Below, piece by piece: positions 57,693 to 64,000 of a DNA stretch of 64,000 bases. Position 1 is the first letter of the stretch. Every line of letters starts with the position of its first letter. The stretch lies in the NCBI GenBank assembly GCA_965227875.1, contig OZ245783.1, positions 682,001 to 746,000 on the forward strand. Direction: 5' to 3'. The notes under the pieces are model-generated. The model was not told where the DNA came from. It was given only the letters and a program-made list of their open reading frames with translations, and made no database searches. The DNA is from G965227875 sp965227875. GTDB lineage: Bacteria; Pseudomonadota; Alphaproteobacteria; Rhizobiales; JAJFHC01. The position numbers were made by a program, and so were the translations under genes.

Positions 57693-59024
57693 ATGAGCAT
57701 CGTCGATACTGCGTCGTCGGGCCGACGCATGCTCAAGGGCGTACTTGACCGCATCCAGGACCGCGACTCGGAATCCGCTTCCGGTCGCCACGCGATCTTC
57801 GCGTTCGCCGTGCGGGTCACCAGCGCCGGCCTCGCCTACACCAGCCAACTCGTCCTCGCACGATGGATGGGCGTCGAGGAATACGGCATCTACGCCTATT
57901 GCTGGGTCTGGTTGACCATACTGGGCGTGGTCGCGTCGGCCGGCCTCAACACATCCGTCATGCGTTTCGTGACGGAATATGTGCGAGACGGGCAGCCCGG
58001 ACACCTCCGCGGATTATTGCGTGGCAGCCGTGGTGCCACGCTCGCGATCTCGACGCTGATCGCCCTGCTGGGCGCACTCGTGGTCCACGTGACCGACGGC
58101 GTGGTGGACGAGATGTACGCCGTCCCCCTCTACCTCACGCTCGTCTGCCTTCCGATGTTTGCGCTCATGGACCTCAACGAGGGAATTGCGCGGGCCAATT
58201 CGTGGATGGGGCTGGCGCTCCTGCCGGACTATGTCATTCGCCCTCTGGTGCTCCTGGCCGGGATCGCGGCCGCCTACGCCCTGGGGGCTCCGGCGGATGC
58301 GTCCACGGCCGTACTCGCGACCATCGCGGCCACATGGACCGCCGCCCTTTTCCAGCTGATCGGCCTGTCGAAACCCCTCTCCGGCCAGACCGGAACGGCA
58401 AAACCGCGCTACGACTTCTCCCTCTGGATGGCCGTCTCCCTGCCGATCCTGCTCGTCGAAGGCTTCAATCTGGTCCTCGCCCACACCGACGTCATCGTCC
58501 TGAACGCGTTTGTTGGACCGTCGGACTCGGGGATTTACTACGCGGCGCTCAAGACCACGCTGCTCACGAGCTTCATCTACTACGCGGTCAGCGTTGCGTT
58601 CGCGCACCGGTTCGCGGAGTTTTCCGGGAACAGGGATCGCGAGGGACTGAAAAAAGTGCTCGACGAAGCCGTCAGATGGACGTTCTGGCCTACGCTCGCG
58701 GCGGTGTGCCTCATCCTGACCCTCGGCTGGCCCCTGCTTTGGCTGTTCGGCACGGCATTCACGGTCGCCTATCCCGTGATGTTCATCCTCAGTGCCGGTT
58801 TGCTGGTCAGGGCGGCAGTCGGCCCGGTCGAGTACCTGCTCTCCATGGTCGGAAAGGAACGCACCTGCGCCGGCATCCTCGGCACGGCGGCTCTGGCAAA
58901 CATCGTTCTGAACCTGATCCTGATCCCGGGACTTGGAATGTACGGCGCGGCATTGTCCACCACTGCCTCGGTCATCCTCTCCGCGGCTCTCTTGCACAGG
59001 GCCGCCCGTCATCTCGTGCGCTGA
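57693..59024 (+). CDS. Polysaccharide flippase (Wzx/MOP superfamily)
   Basis: The 443-residue protein has about 12 membrane helices and the MOP/Wzx layout. It has VTSAGLAYTSQLVLARWMGV followed by EEYGIYAYCWVW at the start, GPSDSGIYYAALKTTLLTSF in the middle and LGMYGAALSTTASVILSAAL near the end. It would flip a lipid-linked glycan across the inner membrane. It is paired with the upstream GNAT gene. Confidence 0.88.
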   Translation: MSIVDTASSGRRMLKGVLDRIQDRDSESASGRHAIFAFAVRVTSAGLAYTSQLVLARWMGVEEYGIYAYCWVWLTILGVVASAGLNTSVMRFVTEYVRDGQPGHLRGLLRGSRGATLAISTLIALLGALVVHVTDGVVDEMYAVPLYLTLVCLPMFALMDLNEGIARANSWMGLALLPDYVIRPLVLLAGIAAAYALGAPADASTAVLATIAATWTAALFQLIGLSKPLSGQTGTAKPRYDFSLWMAVSLPILLVEGFNLVLAHTDVIVLNAFVGPSDSGIYYAALKTTLLTSFIYYAVSVAFAHRFAEFSGNRDREGLKKVLDEAVRWTFWPTLAAVCLILTLGWPLLWLFGTAFTVAYPVMFILSAGLLVRAAVGPVEYLLSMVGKERTCAGILGTAALANIVLNLILIPGLGMYGAALSTTASVILSAALLHRAARHLVR

Positions 59025-59057
59025 TGCCGGGCAGGTGTCCGCCTGACGCCTTGCCGT

Positions 59058-60026
59058 TCACATGAACAGGTTCTGTCCTTCCATCCCCTTGTAGAGGTCG
59101 GCGACCTGTTCGCCGTAGCCATTGTAGAGCACGGTCGGGATGCGCTCGTTCGTCCCCAGCACGCGTTCGGTCGCCTGGCTCCAGCGCCGGTGCGGCACCT
59201 CGGGATTGACGTTGGCCCAGAAGCCGTATTCACGGGGCCCCGTTTCCTCCCAGAAGGAGACCGGCCGCTTCGAGGTGAACGTGAAGCGCACGATCGACTT
59301 GATCGACTTGAAGCCGTATTTCCACGGCACCGCGAGGCGCAGCGGCGCACCGAATTGCTTCGCGGCCGGCTTGCCGTAGGCGCCGGTGACCAGGAACGCC
59401 AGGTCGTTGGTGGCCTCGGCCATCGTCAGGCCTTCCGTATAGGGCCACGGATACCACGCCGCGCGCTGGCCGCGCGCCATGTCCGGGTCGTGGAAGGTTT
59501 GCATCTGGACGTATTTCGCGCTGGACAGCGGCCGGGCCAGGGCCACGAGATCCTTGAAGGCAAAACCCGACCACGGGATCGTCATCGACCACGCCTCCAC
59601 GCAGCGATGCCGGTAGAGACGCTCCTCCAGTGTCATCTTGCGGATCAACTCGTCGATGCCGAGCGTCATCTCCTGCTCGACCTCACCGTCGATCTTCACG
59701 TCCCACGGCCGGATTTCCAGCGCCTGGGCCGCGGCGGCGACGCTTTTTTGCGATCCGAACTCGTAGAAATTGTTGTAGCTCGCGTTGATGAGTTCGGGGG
59801 TGATCTCGCGCTCGATCGTGTAGGCCTCGTTGCGCTTGGCGGGATAGAGACCGAAAGACGGATCGGTTTCGGCGCGCGCCTCGCCCGCAGCGAACGGACC
59901 GCCGATGGCGCCAATGGCGGCCGCCGCACTGGCGGAGGCGATGAACTGTCGCCGGTTCATGAAAACGTGTTCCGGCGTCGCCGCCGCTTCCCTGAGATCC
60001 CAGGGCCGGATGCTCTTGATCAGCAC
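59058..60026 (-). CDS. msrP: Protein-methionine-sulfoxide reductase catalytic subunit
   Basis: The 322-residue molybdopterin enzyme has a Tat leader (MNRRQFIASASAAAAIG, preceded by MLIKSIRPWDL as in the family) and the Mo-ligating Cys in RHRCVEAWSMTIPWSGF. The characteristic ITPELINASYNNFYEFGSQK and WPYTEGLTMAEATNDL are present. MsrP repairs oxidised methionines of periplasmic proteins, normally with electrons from the heme protein MsrQ. No msrQ gene is adjacent on either side. Confidence 0.95.
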   Translation of the reverse strand: MLIKSIRPWDLREAAATPEHVFMNRRQFIASASAAAAIGAIGGPFAAGEARAETDPSFGLYPAKRNEAYTIEREITPELINASYNNFYEFGSQKSVAAAAQALEIRPWDVKIDGEVEQEMTLGIDELIRKMTLEERLYRHRCVEAWSMTIPWSGFAFKDLVALARPLSSAKYVQMQTFHDPDMARGQRAAWYPWPYTEGLTMAEATNDLAFLVTGAYGKPAAKQFGAPLRLAVPWKYGFKSIKSIVRFTFTSKRPVSFWEETGPREYGFWANVNPEVPHRRWSQATERVLGTNERIPTVLYNGYGEQVADLYKGMEGQNLFM

Positions 60027-60128
60027 GGCTGTCTCCTTCCCGTTGTTTTGACATCCGGGATAACCGAGGCATGCGGATCAACGCAAATCACGGCTGCGCG
60101 AGAGACTCGGGCGCCGCCGCGCCGGACA

Positions 60129-60163
60129 CCGCCCGCCGTCACGATCCGTGCGACGGCGGGCGG
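60129..60163 (-). terminator. Strong hairpin after the EF-G-like gene
   Basis: CCGCCCGCCGTC pairs with GACGGCGGGCGG over 12 bp around an 11-base loop, just past the stop of the EF-G-like gene on the minus strand. No U-run follows, so it may act with Rho or stabilise the 3' end. Confidence 0.5.
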
Positions 60164-60179
60164 CCTGTTCATGCCGGGC

Positions 60180-62237
60180 TCAGGCGGCTTCCTTCGAATG
60201 GGCCGCCAGCACCTGTTCGGCCTGTTTGCCCGTCAGTTCCGAGAGATGGTCGAAGCTGTATGTGAACGTACCGACGCCGGCCGTCGCCGATCGCAGTTCG
60301 ACGATCAGGTTCTGCATCTCCGATTCCGGCAGGTGCGCACTCACCACGTCCCAACCGGCCCAGCCGTCACGCGCGTCGAAGCCGAGGATCTGGCCGCGGT
60401 GCCCGCTGACGATCTGGTTGACGCGCGGTGTTGCGTCAGACGGCACGGCGACCTCAACCGACAGGACGGGTTCCAGCAGAACGGGCGAGCATTGCGGCAT
60501 GCCTTCCGACATGGCCAGCCTGCCCGCGGTCTTGAACGCCTGTTCCGACGAGTCGACCGAGTGGTAGGAGCCATCCGTGAGCACCACCGCGACATCCACC
60601 ACCGGAAAGCCGAGCGGACCGGTGCTCAGGTACTCCTTGATGCCGTTCTCGACGGCGGGGATGTACTGCTTGGGCACGACGCCGCCGGTGATCGTATCGG
60701 AGAACTCGAAGCCGCCGCCGCGCGGCAGGGGCTTGATGTCCACGACCACGTCGCCGAACTGGCCGTGACCGCCCGACTGCTTCTTGTGCCGGCCGCGGAC
60801 GGTGGTCGGTTTGCGGATCGTCTCCTTGTAGGGCACCCGGCGCGGACGGGTCTCCGCCTCAATGCCGTACTTGCCCGCCAGCCGTTCGAGGGCCACGCGA
60901 AGATGCATCTCGCCTTGCCCCCAGAGCACCATTTCGTTGGTGTCGGGATTGTGCTCGAGCGAAAGCGACGGGTCCTCCTCGATGATCTTGCCGATCGCCG
61001 TCGTCAGCTTGACCTCGTCCTTGCGCTCCTGCGCGGCGATCGCCAGGCCGAACACGCCCGGCATGCGCTCCACCGGCCGCAACTGCCGGCATTCGCCCTT
61101 GGTCGACGAAAGGGTCTCCCCGGTAACGACCGATTCCATGCGCCCGAGCGCGACAGTCGCGCCGGTCTCGGCTTTCGCCATCTTCGTCGGTTCCTGCCCC
61201 ATGAGCGAGAAGATCCCGGAGACACGCTCGTCCTGCGCCTCGCGGCCGTAAAGGACCGCACCATCCTCGATGGTGCCGGCGAGCACGCGCGCGACCGACA
61301 GCTTCCCGCCGTGGGTCGTGTGCACGGTCTTGAGCACCTGGACCACTTTCTCCTCTCCGTCGGCGTCCACACCGAGGCGCGAAGCCGTCTGCGAGACGTC
61401 GGGGGCTTCATGGCGCAACGCCTTCATCAGCCGCAGGATGCCGTTTCCGTTTTCGGCCGATCCCAGGAGCACCGGGCAGATCAGGCCGTCGGACAGTTCC
61501 GAGGCGAGATCGTCGAAAACCCTGTCCTTGGGCGGCTCGATATCATCCAGCAGGGCCTCCATGAGCTCGTCATCGTAGTCGGCGATCTTCTCCAGCATCT
61601 CGAAGCGCGCTTCCTCGTTACGGTCGCCCATCCCGTCGGGAAGATCGATCACCTCGCTCTCGGCATGTTCGCGGTAGACGAAGGCACGCTCGAGCGCGAG
61701 GTCGACGAAGCCCGTCGCGATACCGTCGTTCCAGATCGGAATCTGGCGAAGCACCATCGGCGTCGAACTTGCGGGCTGGAGGATCTCCAGGAGATCCCGG
61801 ATCCGCCCTTCGGCCTTGTCGATCTTGTTGATGAAGAGAAACCTCGGTATGCCGCGTTCCTCGAGGTCCTTGAGAATGAGCTGCAATGCGGGGATCTTCT
61901 TTTCGTCGGGCTCGCAGACGACGACGGCCGCGTCGACGCCGGTCAGCGTGGCGGCCTGTTCCTGCATGAATTCGATTGAGCCGGGACAGTCCACGAACGT
62001 GTAGGTGTCCCCCAGAAACTCTGCCGAGGCGACGTTGAGTTCGACACTCATCCCGTGCGCGCGCGCTTCGGGTGACGCATCGCCTATCGTGTTCTTCTCG
62101 GAAATTTTCCCCTGCCTGGAGATGGCGCCCGTGCGCGCCAGGATGGCTTCGAGCAGGGTTGTCTTGCCGCTGAGATAGGGGCCCACCAATGCGATGCACC
62201 GGGGACCCCGCGATCCATTGCCGCTTTTCTGGTCCAT
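60180..62237 (-). CDS. EF-G-like translational GTPase
   Basis: The 685-residue protein has the translation-factor GTPase domain with G1 GPYLSGKTTLL, G3 DCPGSIEFM and G4 NKIDKAEG. EF-G domains II-V follow, including GRHKKQSGGHGQFGDVVVDI and PLGFPVVDVAVVLTDGSYHS. The GTPase part deviates from canonical EF-G (GPYLSGKT rather than AHIDAGKT), so it is one of the EF-G-like paralogues of unclear role, not the housekeeping fusA of the str operon. Confidence 0.9.
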   Translation of the reverse strand: MDQKSGNGSRGPRCIALVGPYLSGKTTLLEAILARTGAISRQGKISEKNTIGDASPEARAHGMSVELNVASAEFLGDTYTFVDCPGSIEFMQEQAATLTGVDAAVVVCEPDEKKIPALQLILKDLEERGIPRFLFINKIDKAEGRIRDLLEILQPASSTPMVLRQIPIWNDGIATGFVDLALERAFVYREHAESEVIDLPDGMGDRNEEARFEMLEKIADYDDELMEALLDDIEPPKDRVFDDLASELSDGLICPVLLGSAENGNGILRLMKALRHEAPDVSQTASRLGVDADGEEKVVQVLKTVHTTHGGKLSVARVLAGTIEDGAVLYGREAQDERVSGIFSLMGQEPTKMAKAETGATVALGRMESVVTGETLSSTKGECRQLRPVERMPGVFGLAIAAQERKDEVKLTTAIGKIIEEDPSLSLEHNPDTNEMVLWGQGEMHLRVALERLAGKYGIEAETRPRRVPYKETIRKPTTVRGRHKKQSGGHGQFGDVVVDIKPLPRGGGFEFSDTITGGVVPKQYIPAVENGIKEYLSTGPLGFPVVDVAVVLTDGSYHSVDSSEQAFKTAGRLAMSEGMPQCSPVLLEPVLSVEVAVPSDATPRVNQIVSGHRGQILGFDARDGWAGWDVVSAHLPESEMQNLIVELRSATAGVGTFTYSFDHLSELTGKQAEQVLAAHSKEAA

Positions 62238-62593
62238 GTCATTCCTCCCGGATCGTGTGACACAATTCGGTACGGAGGACCGGTTCTCGATTGCCGGCCT
62301 CGCCGACCGTCACGATATCGTCACCCCGATTGAGGCCGGATGCAAGGATGAATGGCGGAACGGCAACCCGGCGTAACGCGGGAACACCGTCCCGTCCGGC
62401 GAGACGCGAGCGAGGAACGGCAGTTCTGCGGGCATTCGCGATGGCCTCGACATCGGTCTCGCCCACTATCGCCCGTCAGACGCACAGACGGCAATGGCCC
62501 CCGGGTCACTGCGACCGCACCCCGACCAACAGTGCATAATCTGCGTTTTGAAGTGTCCGCGGTCGTCCGGAAGACGCCGCAGGTCGCGTGAGA
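62238..62593. other. Intergenic stretch, no supported gene
   Basis: About 355 bases between two minus-strand genes. Frames on both strands are open, as expected for high G+C, but none has a family signature. A 75-codon minus-strand frame at 62239-62466 touches the EF-G-like start and might be a leader gene, but I cannot support it. Confidence 0.4.
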
Positions 62594-63556
62594 TCAGACG
62601 CCCCGGAGCAGGGTTTCGACCGTCTCCTGGACGACCAGCGCCTCGCGTGGCGTGGCGAGCACGTGATCCTGGCCGGAGAGACAGCGGTCGAACGCGGAAA
62701 GCTGGCGCTGGAGCGTATCGATGCGCGGGTCCTCGGCGGGACGGATCGCTTCGGCGAAATCTCCGCCGTCGCTTGCCGAGAGGCCGAAGAACTCCGATAT
62801 CCGGTAGCTGCGTTCCGTCCCCTTCACGGTGACTTCCTGCCGGTCCGGCTGAACGCCGCCGACCGAACCGAGGACCGTCACCGGGACCCCGGCTGCGTTC
62901 TGGAGAAGGGCGAGAATATGCGTCTCGCAAAGGTCGGGTCCGTCCGCCGGATACCGTGGCGCCGAGGACACCACCTCGAGCGGTCCCAGCATGCGCTGGC
63001 TCACGAAGATGAAATGGGAGATGACTTCGCGCACGTAGCCGCCTTCGGCCCGGAAGCGCAGCCAGTCCGCCTCCACCTGCCAAGCGCGCGGCCAACGGGG
63101 ATAGGTCACGACGATATCGATCCCCGCGAGGTCCCCCGTCTCTCCGGCCTGCACCGCCCGGGTGAGTTCCTCCAGCGCCCGGCTCGCCGCCTGGGTGAAG
63201 TTGACCGCCGCGGGAACGCCGTCCCGGTCCAGCCGATCCACAAGATCACGGCTTTCAGCGACGTCTATGCCGAGCGGTTTCTCCAGGAAAACGCCCTTAC
63301 CGGCCTCCGCCGCCGCAAGGGCGTAAGCCTTTCGCGGCACCGGGGGACAGGCGAGGTATACGGCATCGGCCGCCGCGATCACGTCATCCGCATTCGCGAC
63401 GACGGCCGTCTCGGGAGCCTCTTCCGTCGCGGCATCGCATGCGGCCCCGGACGGGTCCCACATGGCAACCGGCTCGAACTGCGGGTGCAGGCGCATGTTG
63501 GCCAGCATGCGCCGGCCCATGATGCCGAGCCCGATGATGCCGATACGGCGCATCAC
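62594..63556 (-). CDS. Gfo/Idh/MocA-family oxidoreductase
   Basis: The 320-residue protein has an N-terminal Rossmann fold (MRRIGIIGLGIMGRRMLANM), the EKPLG motif in GKGVFLEKPLGIDVAESRDL and a C-terminal alpha/beta domain. It should be an NAD(P)-dependent dehydrogenase of sugar- or inositol-like substrates. The substrate is not evident. It lies six bases downstream of the next gene on the same strand and likely shares its transcript with the aminotransferase. Confidence 0.92.
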   Translation of the reverse strand: MMRRIGIIGLGIMGRRMLANMRLHPQFEPVAMWDPSGAACDAATEEAPETAVVANADDVIAAADAVYLACPPVPRKAYALAAAEAGKGVFLEKPLGIDVAESRDLVDRLDRDGVPAAVNFTQAASRALEELTRAVQAGETGDLAGIDIVVTYPRWPRAWQVEADWLRFRAEGGYVREVISHFIFVSQRMLGPLEVVSSAPRYPADGPDLCETHILALLQNAAGVPVTVLGSVGGVQPDRQEVTVKGTERSYRISEFFGLSASDGGDFAEAIRPAEDPRIDTLQRQLSAFDRCLSGQDHVLATPREALVVQETVETLLRGV

Positions 63557-63562
63557 GAGCGT

Positions 63563-63907
63563 CTAGAGGACGCGGAACAGGGCGTGCTGGCGGTTGGACG
63601 TATGCGGCCGCACTTCGGGCCCCCACCGCCCGCGCTCGACCGCCGCCGCCCAGCCCTCGCTCTTGAGGACGTCGGGGTGGTCGATCTCGTAGATCGCGGT
63701 ATAGACCGGCGAGGGTGCCGGCATGGCCTTTTCCTCGCCGCCGATGGAGACCGCAAACGGTTCACCCTTGGCCCGGGTCACATTGCCGACCCCCTCGACT
63801 TCCTGGAGATACGGGATGTGCTCGGTGTCGTAGACCTCGTTGAAAAGGTCCTCGTGCGCCGGGTCGACGTCCATCGACACCATGAAGATGTATTTTGCGC
63901 CGCTCAT
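63563..63907 (-). CDS. Small protein with probable ferredoxin-like (dimeric alpha/beta barrel) fold
   Basis: The 114-residue protein reads YIFMVSMDVDPAHEDLFNEV, YDTEHIPYLQEVEGVGNVTR and then YTAIYEIDHPDVLKSEGWAA. The pattern is that of EthD/DABB-like single-domain proteins that monitor or modify small ligands. The exact family is not recognised. Its ATG overlaps the stop of the upstream aminotransferase by four bases (ATGA). Confidence 0.7.
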   Translation of the reverse strand: MSGAKYIFMVSMDVDPAHEDLFNEVYDTEHIPYLQEVEGVGNVTRAKGEPFAVSIGGEEKAMPAPSPVYTAIYEIDHPDVLKSEGWAAAVERGRWGPEVRPHTSNRQHALFRVL

Positions 63908-64000
63908 GACAGCGAACCGCAGAAACGCTGGATACGCATGCAGGCCTCCTCCAGGTCTTCCGTGGACGTAGCGTAGGATATGCGGAAGAACGGCGACAGG
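63904..64000 (-). CDS. Class I/II aminotransferase, C-terminal end only
   Basis: The visible 31 codons read LSPFFRISYATSTEDLEEAC and MRIQRFCG, the C-terminal signature of PLP-dependent aspartate aminotransferase-type enzymes (FRISYATS, then ERI.RF). The rest lies past the right edge of the window. It heads the three-gene minus-strand set with the small protein and the oxidoreductase. Confidence 0.8.
   Translation of the reverse strand, partial: LSPFFRISYATSTEDLEEACMRIQRFCGSLS

Noticed and set aside
59190..61979. 929-codon plus-strand frame over msrP and the EF-G-like gene
   Set aside because: Antisense to two well-supported genes, with no recognisable domain despite its length.

Overview
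The window joins two regions of different character in what looks like an alphaproteobacterium of the Hyphomicrobiales (Rhizobiales). The placement rests on the right-hand housekeeping genes: rpoD beside dnaG with a degenerate primase zinc site, carA and carB flanking an M48 protease, greA, and trxB followed by an LsrB/VtlR-type LysR regulator and then a three-hairpin small RNA. All of these are G+C-rich, with long spurious open frames on the opposite strands.

Positions 1 to about 36,534 are accessory DNA with visibly lower G+C, ending at the 3' end of a tRNA with CAU anticodon (36535-36611). From left to right it holds: a cut-off TRAP transporter (dctQM type); IS3 debris; a DedA-like protein; a DUF411 gene with one in-frame TGA at a metal-motif cysteine; a four-gene operon pairing a di-heme cytochrome c peroxidase with a PhnD/PhnC/PhnE-like ABC importer; an envelope and metal block (degenerate PCuAC protein, integral-membrane methyltransferase, Sco protein, three L,D-transpeptidases, DsbB interrupted in its last codons by an IS630 element, an intact DUF411 gene carrying a 13-G tract, LspA, a CDF-type exporter behind a MerR-type promoter); and a cobalamin riboswitch driving cbtBA, followed by a His-rich protein and a GDCCVxC-type protein.

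From 22.5 to 36.3 kb the island looks like a mobile element with cargo. It has an XRE regulator beside a PD-(D/E)XK-like protein, then a ParB-methyltransferase / DUF5681 / terminase module at 24.4-27.7 kb, and a DUF3489 / DUF2924 / large serine recombinase module at 33.5-36.3 kb. Between these two modules lie a YhaN-like ATPase remnant, a tightly overlapping four-gene minus-strand operon (helical protein, QueC/QatC-like PP-loop enzyme, HTH-ImmA/IrrE peptidase, PIN nuclease) and a truncated ardC. The four-gene operon has its own promoter with stacked palindromes. It is the best candidate here for an undescribed defence or toxin-antitoxin-like system.

From 36.5 to 64 kb is core chromosome. It contains a SIMPL protein, a metal-regulated sitABCD Mn/Fe importer behind a Fur/Mur-like palindrome, rpoD-dnaG, a GatB/YqeY protein, carA, an M48 protease, carB, greA, a RidA protein, a universal stress protein, an Lrp regulator, trxB-lsrB with an AbcR-like sRNA, a GNAT protein with a polysaccharide flippase, msrP without an adjacent msrQ, an EF-G-like GTPase, an oxidoreductase, a small ferredoxin-like-fold candidate and the end of an aminotransferase.
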